A stretch of DNA of 64,000 nucleotides. Origin: Polytrichum commune. Taxonomy: Eukaryota; Streptophyta; Polytrichopsida; Polytrichales; Polytrichaceae. The stretch is from the NCBI GenBank assembly GCA_950295325.1, contig OX485803.1, positions 34,053,554 through 34,117,553 on the forward strand, written 5' to 3'. Made by a program: the position numbers and the translations under genes. Below are positions 1-11,284 of the stretch, piece after piece (within the stretch, counting starts at the first letter, position 1; the number at the start of each line of letters is the position of its first letter). The notes under the pieces were generated by a model that saw nothing but the letters and a program-made list of their open reading frames with translations, was not told where the DNA came from and ran no database searches.

Positions 1-170
1 ATACCATTGCAATACAATATGCCATGTCCATCCTCCTCCATAAGAGGAGAATTGAAAACCACCAACCGCTCCCCCAAAACTTAGACCCTCCATAAAACCC
101 AGAAAACTTATATAATATTTAGTATCTATTTACAGCTCAGAATGAGGGATTGATGCCGGTTGGTTGGTAC

Positions 171-300
171 AAATTTCCTGCCTTTTACTCACTTGCAACA
201 CCAAGTCACGCGTTACATTTTAGACGATCATACGGACTCGACTGAAATCGAACCCGGAACGTCTTAACTCAAACATCCTCCCACAACCAACCGAGGAATC
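171..300 (-). repeat. possible tRNA-related SINE fragment
   Basis: Read on the minus strand, the stretch holds a Pol III B-box-like element (GGTTCGATTTC) about 30 bases after a G/T-rich A-box-like stretch. This is the layout of a tRNA-derived SINE head. I see no A-rich tail and no target duplication, so this could be chance. Nothing else is recognisable in the first 540 bases. Confidence 0.22.
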
Positions 301-543
301 ATGACTTGGCGTTCACTCTCATAACAAAAACACTAATTATACCTAAAAGGCATGCACCACCGTGGGCCATGATCGGCCCACGTTATTTGTTTCTCGGTTA
401 CTATAGTGTCCATCCTCGAAAGAGGAGAGTAGTTTTGTCCCAGCTTCCCCATGTCCTGTGGGCATCGGGTTGTTGGCATTACGAACGGACACTCTATTCA
501 CGCCGGCCCCTAAAAGGGACTGGAGTTTCTATCTATCTATCTA

Positions 544-1600
544 GGTGGCTAGATTAGACTTAGGGTGATTCATTGCTTATGTTGATTTATGTGTGATGTT
601 GTTGGTTTGGGCTTAGTGTAGGTGGCTAGATTAGACTTAGATTGATTCTTTGCTTGTTTAGAATTTTGAGTGATGTTGCTAGTTTGGGGTGTAAGGTAGA
701 GGGTGCTTAAACCAACACTTTAAGCTATTGCACATACATATGGCTATGTGGTTGATATATAAAATATATATTCATATTAGCCTTTGGGCTAAACATAGGT
801 ATCAAGAAAGAAAAAATATTTTTAGTCTCAATTGAATATTTGATGAATATTCAAACTCAAAACTACTAGCTTCCTTATACCAATCCATAGGCCCCATGTA
901 TGGCAACCTCGCATATGATGAGGACCCCCACCTTCATTGCCTAGAACCAACACAACATAGTTGGGTACTAGACCCAAACTACATCAAAGCCCAAGTAGTA
1001 ATGGTATGCAAAGCCACACGGCTACCTCCATGATCCCTCCCGGTTCGCTTGCAAAACCATCACCTTGCATCCCGGGAACCGACCCCTTTGCATCCCGGGA
1101 AATGACCCTTTTGTGCTTTGTGGGCCTACCTCCTTGGCGTTGTGAATAGAATGACTAGAATAGGCATTGACAAGCCACCCTGATCCCACCTTGAACCAAC
1201 CTGAGATAGAGTGGAGCCCGTTACATACCCTACATGAAGGTCATGGAGGCCGCTATGAGGTGGCACCACTAATGGCACCTAAAACCGTCACTTCGTGGGC
1301 CCAAACACTCCTACACCGCCGGGTACGGTTCAAGGTTGTAGAGTGTTGGCAATTGGGAGGCGTTTATAGGTGTTGGTTTTGGATGGGGTGTTGGATTTAG
1401 CACCCTCTACCTTAGTGTAGGTAAATGGTTGCTAGGTTAGGGTGTCTGTTTGATTAAATTTAGGTTGATTCTTCGCTTGTTTAGGTTTTTGAGTGATATT
1501 GTTGGTTTGATATTTAGTGTAGGTAAATGGTTGTTGGGTTAGGGTGTTGGTTTGATTAAACTTAGGTGTGTTATTTTGTTTGGTTTAAGGTTGATGGTGT
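544..1600. repeat. short tandem repeats split by an inserted element
   Basis: Imperfect direct repeats of about 77-102 bases, recognisable by GTGTAGGT followed by a GATTAGACTTAG or GATTAAACTTAG block, lie at about 544-691 and resume at 1415-1600. The interruption is the inverted-repeat element at 692-1414. The array looks like a minisatellite that existed before the insertion. Confidence 0.55.
692..1419. mobile_element. non-autonomous DNA transposon with terminal inverted repeats
   Basis: The left end reads TAAGGTAGAGGGTGCT and the right end is its reverse complement, with similarity continuing for about 26 bases (CCAACAC follows on both arms after two differences). GTGTA occurs at 689-693 and 1415-1419 and may be a 5-bp target duplication, but the boundary is ambiguous because a TA could belong to the repeat itself. 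The interior has no coding capacity that I recognise. The superfamily is not assigned. Confidence 0.6.
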
Positions 1601-1824
1601 AAGTTGTAAGACTTCTTGCTGGTTGGGTGTGCATGTCCATGTCCATGTTATTACATCAATGCATATGCATATGCACATTGGAATTGGGTTTCATTTGTGA
1701 ATCACTTCAGCTTAGGTGTTGGTAGATTATTTGCAATGGTTTTCTCTTTATAGTTGTGTACTATTATGTTGGCCTTGTAGTTGTATTCTAAGATCTTTGT
1801 TGAATTTTAAAACTTTGTCTTGAC

Positions 1825-2480
1825 ATGGCAAAAAGACAAAAATGCCTTCGTAGTATATCTTATAAAAATTCGCAAAGTAATGATTCAAACATTGCCATCA
1901 TCTGAAGGTTGCATCTTTTGTCCGAGTTTGACTCCAATAGAAAATGTTGTGAGTTAGCAGAAAGATGCATGGTATACTATATTTGATTGGATTGAGTTTG
2001 ATTATGCAATGGATAGAATTTGTTTACAAAATGGCAGACAAATAAAAATGCATATCAACTTTTGCCACTATGGGCAATATTAATATTTGAATATCAACAT
2101 TTCAAGACCATGAGAAGAGTGTAGAACATGGGTGCTTGACTTAGGCGATAAAGCCATGCATTCTTTGTTCCAAGCAGCCTATTACATAGGGAAGGAAATC
2201 ATTCCCTTTAAAAAAATTCTTGGTTTGTGAAAGATAAAACTAATATGACGAAGACATTTTACCACAGTGAGAGAAGTTGTGGTAAGATTTTATTTTGCAT
2301 TTTATCAGTGGTTCAAAAGAAAGTTTTGGATAGGGTTTGAGACTCTAAGTTTTTTGGTATTATGATTGATGAGTTTACGGATATATCCATAACATGCCGT
2401 CTTATTGCTAGTTTTGTGAAGGAGATCTTCCTTTTTGTGTTTTTCTTGGATTGTTACGTAATATGACAAAATTTAATTTA
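1825..2480 (+). pseudogene. hAT-type transposase relic (DUF4371/ZMYM-like)
   Basis: Translation from the ATG at 1825 begins MAKRQKCLR, a common start for this family. A shifted frame near 1965 gives a WxxFDWIEFDYAMDR stretch like the family's TTF-type zinc-finger region. At 2315-2460 the frame reads QKKVLDRV, a TGA stop, DSKFFGIMIDEFTDIS and then RLIASFVKE. The MIDE(S)TD block is the hallmark of plant and animal hAT transposases of the DUF4371 group. Frameshifts and stops show that it is dead. Terminal repeats were not found. Confidence 0.6.
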
Positions 2481-3236
2481 ATACCCCTAATGTGCACGCA
2501 CACTAATATATACTCATATGTGTTATAAAAGATGCATCCCTCTGGAATATAGTTTCCATGCAGATACAAGGGTCTAAGCAACTGTGAGCATGACGTGTGG
2601 AAAAATTTAAGGGGAAAAATAATTCCTTTTGTGTCAGAATAAAAAGCCCTCTATGGTATTCCCAAACATAATGACACGGGTCAAGATGGGTGCATTTTGT
2701 TACATTTAAGGTAGATGGGTCTTAAATGGTCACTTTTCCCAAGGAGCCCACTTCTTGTAGGATATGAAACACACAATTAGTACAAGATGAATTGCAAATC
2801 CAAATAGAGGCCATAGCCAATTTCTTGATGATTTTTGGAGTTCATATGAATATCTTATGTATTATCAAAGTGAGGTATCCCGTGCTCATTAAATGGTCAT
2901 ATATGTCCCTTTAATTATCTTAAATTTTGAATCTAATATGATTATCATATTTTGAACATTCATTCCAATCTCTTTTTAACACATTTCTTTTTGGTATCAA
3001 TTCTTGGAGGTAAACCAAACCATATACCACTCACATATAGGTATCCTAATAAGAAAAGCAACCAAATTATAAGGGCTATCTACTTTGTGGTTTAGGCTTA
3101 TCTAACGTGTGTTGAGTACTTTATTTAGCATTTAACACAACATGTGTTGATTGTCAATGACCTCAGACATTGTAAAGGGGCTAATTAAGTAACCCGCTTA
3201 CACATTGTTAAGAAATGATGACCTAAAATATATTGT
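2481..3236. other. AT-rich intergenic sequence
   Basis: No reading frame, repeat or RNA gene that I can support. Possibly further decayed transposon sequence downstream of the hAT relic. Confidence 0.4.
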
Positions 3237-3420
3237 TGCTTTTTTCTTTTCTTTTTCTTTTTTTAAGACAGAAGGCCGACATGCCAGCGCCAAATTAAAG
3301 CACAGGAGCCGGTTGACCACCTGGCAAGTTTTCCGTCAAGTAGAGAGGAGATTTCACAGCCGGGATTCAAACCGCCAACCTCTTCCTTGAGATTTGGGTA
3401 TCTCTCCACCATCATCCGGT
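3237..3420 (-). repeat. tRNA-derived SINE, minus strand
   Basis: On the minus strand an A-box-like stretch (TGATGGTGGAGAG, about 3403-3415) is followed some 35 bases later by GGTTTGAATCCC (3361-3372). That is one mismatch from the Pol III B-box consensus. A body of about 100 bases follows and ends in an A-rich tail of A-runs separated by single G (3240-3266). Head, body and tail order is that of a SINE. No target duplication could be set. Confidence 0.5.
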
Positions 3421-4880
3421 AGTTTAAGGTCATCTCGGACCGATTGTTGCTTCTTATGCAATATCCATAAAATTACTCAACAATGACATGTACACGAAAT
3501 AGTCCTATTAATGTGGAAAGAATTAGTGTGGGCCACTCTAGACTAATTGTCTAGTTGGGGTAGAAATAAGTGGGTCCAAGACCTCGAGTTTTCCCAACAG
3601 TCTTCGAACCAATACCTTACACAGAATGAAAATGTTTGGGCTAAAACTAATGGCGCCCATATTCATATCCAATATGGAAACTAATGCGGGCTCTAGAGAA
3701 TCACTATGGCTTGTACTAATAGGACTATTTGGTGTACTTTTCTTTTCTATTTCAAAACTCATTGCCTTTCCCGTTTTCATATGCACGTTGAAACATGAAG
3801 AATATCAATGTCACGAAGGCACAATTTGAGCACAATGACTTAGTATTCTTGGGATCCTCAAAGCACGCATGTGTTGTAGCTACAATAAGTAATGGTTATG
3901 CTCGAGAATCCAACCACGATAAGGTGTACCACAATTGTGTCATGCCTCACCTTTTCTTCACAGTCCTCAACACTCCTTCGAATAAGTATCATGCATTTGT
4001 TTTAATTTTACATGGGTTTGTAACCAAGAAATAACATTGTGGATGAAAATGGTCATAACATTGATTAATGATTGGCATTTTCAGATGTTGATATTGGGCA
4101 CCTCAAAGATGAGTCCTTAAAAGATGTAAGGATTACTCTTTAACTAGTCCTAGTGGTGCACCATATCGTGGGTTGGACCTGCCTTGGTTCATTCCATATG
4201 ATTGTGGTCTGGGTTTCTTAACACCATTCGAGTGAGTATCATCAGTAAGAATTGAGCCCTATAAGTTGGTTGTTGCTTCATCCCAAATCAAGGTCACCAC
4301 AGTAATTGAGGGTCCCGAACCATGATTCAGGAGCTAATTTAGCAAAGAAGAATAAACATGGGGCTCTACAACAGTAATCAACATTTTCACCCTCCCCTCC
4401 GCCGATTCTCCTCCCCCTTGGTAGGGGAGGGAGGGAACTGGCATGTACAAGAGTTCCTCTCATCCATCCAACATAAAACTTGACCGCCTATAGGATTATT
4501 GCCGATGCATTCCAAACAACCTCAAGTAAGCTAATCCGGGATCTTTAAAACTGAATTCCAGAGTCAAACCAACTGAACTTGAAAAAAAAAAACTAACCTC
4601 TGAGTTGCATACTATTTCAAGACTTTTATATTGAATGAATGAATGAGAGCACACTTGTAATACGATAATTCCCTCTCTCCCCCTCAATAGGTTGTTGTGA
4701 ACATTCACATACACTTTGATTGTAGAAAATGGTTCTACAAAGTTACTTACGTCTCTAGTTCTCAAAATTACACCGGGTGGCAAGGGGGAATTCTTACGCG
4801 GGCCACCCCTTGACCATGCACACTAGCATTGGCCGGCAGTGCTTTTATTTCACAGTCGACCTTTGGACGTTCCCTTTCAT
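3421..4880. other. intergenic sequence without recognisable genes
   Basis: Only short reading frames without family signatures occur. A small CT/GA-rich patch lies at about 4385-4435. I see no RNA gene or transposon end. Confidence 0.4.
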
Positions 4881-4886
4881 CCCACC

Positions 4887-5330
4887 CACCTGTCTATCTG
4901 TCCATCTACGACCCCATCATTCATCCACAAATCATTCATCGAACCACCATCCTCTCTACCTGTCCATCTATGACCCCATTATTCATCAGCATAATCATTC
5001 ATCCACCCACCTGTCTATCTGTCCATCTACGACCCCATTATTCATCCACAAATCATTCATCGGACCACCTTCTCTACCTGTCCATCTATGACCCCGTTAT
5101 TCATCAGCGTAATCATTCATCCACATACCTGTTTATCTGTCCATCTACTACCCCGTTATTCATCCACGAACCATTCATGGAACCACCTTCTCTACCTGTC
5201 CATCTATGACCCCATTATTCATCAGCATAATCATTCATCCATCCACTTGTCTACCTGTCCATCTATGACCCCGTTATTCATCAGCATAATCATTCATCCA
5301 CCTACCTATTTATCTGTCCACGATCCTCGT
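4887..5330. repeat. ~118-bp minisatellite built of ~59-bp half units
   Basis: About three and a half imperfect copies run head to tail. Each copy has two related halves: CTGTCTATCTGTCCATCTAC followed by ACCCCATTATTCATCC, and CTACCTGTCCATCTATGACC followed by a CATTATTCATCAGCATAATC block. The repeat keeps reading frames open in several frames, which explains the long Ser/His/Pro-rich apparent proteins here. These are not genes. Confidence 0.85.
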
Positions 5331-5429
5331 CGTACTTCGTCTCCCAATCAACTATTCACAATTGTGTCATCCATCGTTTACCGTGGACGGGCCGGGGGCC
5401 CGGGTGGGTAGGCCGCGGGTGACCCGTGA

Positions 5430-6192
5430 TTTGGGCACCGAATGCAGCGAGTGAAGGGGAGGACTCCTGGTGCACAAGAATTCAAAGGAGGCGGAAAGGC
5501 AGAAAAGCTGAGGAGACTCGGCCGATTTTGCGTGAAGGAAATGACGATGCAAAGCATCGATCGTCTTGCATGCACTCTGCGTTCCTACGAGATCCTCTTA
5601 ATTGTCTAAGGCTTAAGGAATTTTCGACATTTGTTCGCATCACGAATAAAGTACTGCTGCGGCCATGGTCGATTCATGTCTAATATGCTGTTTAGAATTA
5701 GAGAGTCCCTTTGAAGTCACGAAAAAGATACGTAGGGACGTGGCGGAGAAGAGTATTGAAGAGTAGACATATATTCATAGCCTTCCTATGGATGCCTCAT
5801 TCGCGCATCTTGTACTTCCCTGCTTTGTAGCGCGCGGGGAGGGGGAGAGAGAGGGAGAGAGAGAGAGAGAGTGTTGCGATCTGCTACTTTAGAGTACCGG
5901 CAGAGAGAGGTGGAATTAGTAGTCGGCGTCTGCATCGGTTAATCGTGCATTGTACGTGGCCAAGCGTGCACATAGAGGAGTTACGACCATTGAGTCAAGC
6001 TTGAAGCGTGCAGCTTCATTTCTTGAGAGAGTCGTCGGAAGCGGTGTAATTATATGTGCACCGTGCTGCTTTCTTCTACCATCGTGAAGAGCACGTAAAT
6101 AGAGACCTGTTTATTGTGTCAAAATAGGAGCAAGCTGTCGTGTGTAATCTGCATAATTTACGTCTTAAAAGGAAGGAGCTATAATTTTGGAA
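5430..6192 (+). promoter_or_regulatory. likely promoter and 5' leader of the J-domain gene
   Basis: This 760-base stretch upstream of the J-domain start has no other gene. It carries a GA-rich tract at 5836-5872, a motif common in plant 5' leaders and core promoters. No TATA box or transcription start can be fixed by eye. Confidence 0.3.
5836..5872. repeat. (GA)n microsatellite
   Basis: A nearly pure purine tract of GA dinucleotides with a few extra G, about 320 bases before the J-domain start codon. Confidence 0.85.
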
Positions 6193-6756
6193 ATGGCGAC
6201 ATATCCTAGCTTCACAATTTGTCGTGGTTGCCGGCAGTCCAGCAAATCGACAAAAGAACCGGCCTCGTCGCAGAGAGGAGGAGCACGAGCTTCAGCGGGA
6301 ACATCGTATCAACAACCAACGGCACTGGAATTCAGTCGCATTCTCGGTGTCAGCCCAAACGCATCGAAAGTTGAGGTGAAAACCGCTTACCGCCGACTGG
6401 CTCTCCAATACCACCCTGATGTGTGCAAAGACAATGAGTGCGACACAAGGTTCATGGAAGTAAACAGAGCATACGAATCTCTCATGACCATTGCCTCATG
6501 CTCCAACTGCCCCAATGCAACAGCCGGCGATAGCTTCTCTAACGGTAGCCAATGGGCGTCAATGCACTACGGGTTCCACGAGGCTGCAGAACCTGCAACG
6601 TCTGGAGCAGATCAAGATGACGACCCCTGGGCAGATTTCTTGCAGAGCCTGGTGAAAGGAACGTACGAAGATCAGATTCGAGGGGACTCTTCTTCTGGCA
6701 ATTCAAGACACACCAGTACTGCAACAAGGCCGTCTTCATGTGAAGGCGCTTGGTAG
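6193..6756 (+). CDS. small J-domain (DnaJ-like) protein, probably chloroplast
   Basis: A single exon encodes 187 residues. The J domain lies at about residues 44-100 (FSRILGVSPNASKVEVKTAY, then RRLALQYHPDVCKD). The HPD tripeptide at 74-76 stimulates Hsp70 ATPase activity. Helix IV is weak, with SLMTI where relatives often have a TLSDP-like turn. The Ser/Gly/Thr-rich, acid-poor N-terminus of about 40 residues fits a chloroplast transit peptide. Size, domain order and the short C-terminal tail ending in Trp resemble the plant J8/J11/J20 group of small plastid J proteins. The ATG at 6193 is the first in frame and directly precedes the transit-like segment. Function as an Hsp70 co-chaperone is known for the family. 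The plastid location is inferred. Confidence 0.85.
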   Translation: MATYPSFTICRGCRQSSKSTKEPASSQRGGARASAGTSYQQPTALEFSRILGVSPNASKVEVKTAYRRLALQYHPDVCKDNECDTRFMEVNRAYESLMTIASCSNCPNATAGDSFSNGSQWASMHYGFHEAAEPATSGADQDDDPWADFLQSLVKGTYEDQIRGDSSSGNSRHTSTATRPSSCEGAW

Positions 6757-9700
6757 GAGTCTGATATTGCTATCAATCACCGTCTGTCACTGGATTATTG
6801 AGGATCTCAGCATACCTCGATACTCTACGTCCATGACGAAATTTTTCCTCCGCAGATACTGCTCTTTTAACGCCAACACGGTCACAAGAAAGCAATCCTC
6901 AGTTGAATGTTCAAGTATATATCTCAGTAGAGTTGAACAGGCAGCTTACAAGTTACGAGGCATAGGCATGTCACACGTAGGCGCATATGTCACGTAAGAT
7001 TGAACACAAATTACAAGTGGTGAAGTGTGGCAGGTGAACGGGGTCCTACAATAAAGTTGTGCGACTGAATGAGGACGACCCCGGCCGGTGACGATCGACG
7101 TGATGGACGCCGACGTGCAATCCATGTCTACTTTGATAAATTTGACAAGCTTTCAAAGATTTCAAAGTTGATTTCAAAAGGCTGCTCGACATGACATAGA
7201 GCTCACGATAGGCTATTGAACACCCCAAGAAGTTTTGCTCCATAAAACAATTGCGTACGCATCTAAAGGTATGATATCGACTTCTCAAGTGACCAGCTTG
7301 TCAGGATCTTCCATATGTATTCACACAGTTGAATCTCTCATCGAAGACATTGAATTGCAAATATTGTTCTTGGAGAGCTGTACAGGATAGTTATAATTTG
7401 CGTATATACATCACTTCCTCAGACTTTTGGTAGATTATCTGCGCCAGTGACTTTGTAGTATACTTCAATAGGTATGTTCATGGCATCTTTTCATGCTAGG
7501 TGATGACAACAAGTTTCATACTTGTAGAATCTAGATTAGAGTGTGCAAGAGCTCAGTGTGGCCATGTTAAAGGTGGCCGAGAGTGAGCACTTTTAGGAAA
7601 TTTTTACTCCTCAAGAGGAAATTTGAGGAGCAGAACTGGTGTTTGTTTCCACGTCCCTTAACAAAACTCACCATGAGCTTGTATACAATATGGTTCCCAG
7701 ATTGAAGTCATCTTCGAGTGGTCCTCTAGTCTTAATCCTCCTGTCGGCACCTCATGTTTGCAGGCTGCTCGTGGTCTTGATTTTGAGAGAACAATTTTCT
7801 TGGTAGATCTTTAAACGACCTTGATTAATTTGGAGAAATCAGACTCAGTCTGTGAAGATATACTAGGGTACACAGCAAGGAAGTGTTGCATTACGAATGC
7901 CAATGGTTCTTACAGTCCGAGGGGTAGAGCATTTTCTATGACGTATCAAAACAACATTTTAAAAGGATTCCTTACAAACTATCAAAATGGAGTAGTTATG
8001 AGGCACCATCAAAGGCTCGCATCCGTATGGTTAAGAAACAAAAAATTCCTTGGCACTTTGGATTTATTTGTTGCAATCATGAGATATGTCATGTACACGG
8101 CTGAAATGTTGTTACCTTCTTCTCGAGTTCATTTGGTTTACGACTATGACAACAAAGCATGCGATAGTGTAAATTGTACACGTGAACCTTTCTCAGCAAA
8201 CGCTATGATAAAAATGGCAAAAACTAGTCTTAAATTTGGACTGCATCTTTTTTTATAAACACGTCTTAGATGCATCTACACTGTAATTTGTGAAAAATAT
8301 ACATCAAGATTTATTATTTGACCACAATGCTTCTTAAAGTAAGTATAATTAATGTTTCGTGGTTTGCTTCTACTAGTTTCCTCCCCTAATAATTTATTTT
8401 GCAACGTGCTTGTGTCTTGACAATGCAAAAGCACTCTTAGATTTGTAGAAATCCTTTGTCCATATTTACCTAAGTCATAGATAAACCTATAACAAAGTGA
8501 CATGTTGCATTTGTCCATATTTATTTTTCTATGTGTCAACAAATTCACTAAGACTCACAAAAATGCCATGACATTATTGTTCGCATTATACAATATATTT
8601 AGTATGTATGTGTGCATTTGGTGTTAGAGGAAGTGCCAAGTCTTGGACAAGGTAAGGGAGCACCTTTAGTTATAATTGAGACATTAGTGTAGGAAGATCC
8701 AGAGAAGTGTATCTTGGCATTATTTGAGATCTGTTGTCATACTTGTGATACTTAATAACTAGTTTGTTCCTATTAATGTTGTGAACCTTAATTGCATGCC
8801 ATGTTTTGGCACTGAAAATTGTACTAGGTTTATTGTAGACCCCTCAACTTTCCATTAAATTGGTTTTCGTTCATTCTAAGAATTGATCCTCAATTTACAT
8901 ATCGTTGTTCAACTGGGAAATTGGGTTTGGTGGGCTTGCACCTAACCCCTCGGAGGTTTACATGAATTACATAGAATATGAATATAGATCAATTATTTAA
9001 AACTAAATTCAAGAATAAATAAATCATGTACGTATTGTAAACAACAAACCCAACAATGCACAATGTTCGGAAATAATGAATGTTACTGTGAACAATGGAT
9101 AACGAACTACCAATTCTTAGCTAGGTTCCAATACCATGAACAAACAATGGCTACTAATGACTCTTCTGCTCAAAAAATACTTATAAGAAACTAACCCGAT
9201 TTGATAGAAACAATAAAAATTGCAAGAATTTTGTGGATCATTTTCAGTGGATTGGAACCTACAATTGTCAAGATTTTTTTTCCTTTTTACGACCTTAAAC
9301 CCAACAAGCAACATTGTTAGCTACTTTTGAAAGTTTTTGTTAGAATTTAAAACCGCCTTGTTTTCTTGGTTACTTCACTCGATTGTTTGGCGAGAGTTGG
9401 CCGAAATGGGAAGGGGTCATTGACGTTGTAGAAACCACAAATTGAAGACTCCCGATCGATTGACCATCCTTCCAATTTGATAATGGGAAGCATATTTTGC
9501 CTCAAATGTGAGGACGTCTAATGCGACACCTGTGTTTGTGCTGCATGTCAACCTATTAAAAACGAAAGCTCTTTGGTAAAGAGAACCACAGAACAAAGAC
9601 CTTGACAACAATTTCTTTTTGGTCAACATTGGGACTCAAAAGTGAGACTCGTTGTGATCAAGGAATACAAAAATGCAAAAAAGAAGAAGATCGGGGCATG

Positions 9701-11284
9701 TGTCGTCTCACTTTCAAACTTGGATTAAAAGGTCTGTATGTGGCCCTACTGTGGGCAGCCACTTCCAACTTCACAAACATTTCTAGCCGTTGGATCGGCT
9801 TGGGAATTGCCTCATCCAGTTAGTATTGAGCAATTATGAATTGCTGTAGATCGTCATTTCAAGTTCTAGAATTGGAACCTAGATGCAAAAGTTAGAACTA
9901 GAGGTCCGACTGACTCAGTTCGATGTGAAGCTTTGCATAATTTTCTCCCGTTGCAATTATGTTCACTTCTAAACCCAAAATTAGTTACTGTATTTTGTGC
10001 ACATAGTTGAGTCTCATGGTAACACTCATCGGTTTGGTGTCCACTCTTCATTATAAAGGTCATCAAATGCCACTCAAACATGTGTGTTTGATTAAGAAGA
10101 GTGAGGTCCCGCGTGTTAGTAACTTAGGCACTCTACAGTTCACATGTGTGCAACTAGGTTGACCTTTACAAACATGTTGACTCTGTACCTATGAATAGTA
10201 TTTGGGGTCAAAACCAAATCTCAAAAAGTTATGATTCATCCGTATAACAACGACCACATTTAATAGATATGTTTTTCAAACTTGTATCTTGGATGTTGTC
10301 GTAAACAAGCAATCAAAGTAGTGTGGGAAGTCGATTGATTAGTGTGGGTCAACCTAATTGTACATGTGGGTGTAGTTAGGGGGTGACTGCATGGGACTGG
10401 TAAGACTCGTATAAGTTGAATGGGCCATGTGATATTTTGGAGAGAAGACTTGAACCCAGTATCGGTCTTGTTCTTTGTGCACTTCTTGACCTAGTACAAA
10501 GCCAAAGTGAAGAATCACGCAGCCTTGCAAATCACAAGACCCGTTTTATGGGACTGGTCTTATGCTTCAACCAAAACACTTGTTGACTTTCTTAACTTAC
10601 ATGATGAGTTTTATATTGGTTTAGTAGTGGTCTCAATGAACAGGGGGGACCGGTGGAGTTTGACAAATAAGTGGTTGATGTTCAAGACTTCAGGAAAATT
10701 ATCCATCATTTTAGAGGATCCGAATCTATGAAGTATACTTCAAATCAATAATTTTAAGGAAAATTTGCAGGCTTGAGCCCAAATTACATCAGAAAATTAT
10801 TTGTTATTCCCAACTGTATATTTACATCACAAATCTAGTAAGCATTCTTTATGAATTATCATCGAGTCATTTCGAATGTGATGATAACTAAAAACTACAA
10901 TATGCTCAGTGAATGTCCACAAGTGAGGAAAAATGTTAAGGAGGAATGTGATACCCGACCGTCACAAATTATATGAGTTGTTTGTTGGATTGCACCCAAT
11001 TTGAGAGGTATTTTCAACCATTTGTTTATGAGATTATACATTAATCAAGTTCAAACACAATAATAGGGCACGTCCAAGAAATTTTGTAATGCCCTTGACA
11101 CCAAAGAACCCCATTGCCCACCTGATGAACATTGCATTAAACATAATTGCATAAATGTTTAGAGTTTGGTATGCTAAACACATCTGCTCCAAGGTATGTG
11201 GGTCTTACGTGGTCACTATCCTTAATTTTGATATATCTTATATTAGAATGGAATATTGCAAGGCCCGTAGCCAAAAAATGACAC
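6757..11284. other. intergenic sequence without supported genes
   Basis: This AT-rich stretch follows the J-domain gene; its first few hundred bases probably include that gene's 3' UTR. A 145-codon open frame at 7821-8258 lacks an ATG start and matches nothing I recognise. I see no terminal repeats or RNA genes. Confidence 0.4.

Noticed and set aside
4777-5411. Long overlapping Ser/His/Pro-rich frames
   Set aside because: They are translations of the ~118-bp minisatellite in several frames, with no start context or family signature.
7821-8258. 145-codon open frame
   Set aside because: It has no ATG start, AT-rich composition like the flanks and no recognisable motif, so it is probably chance.
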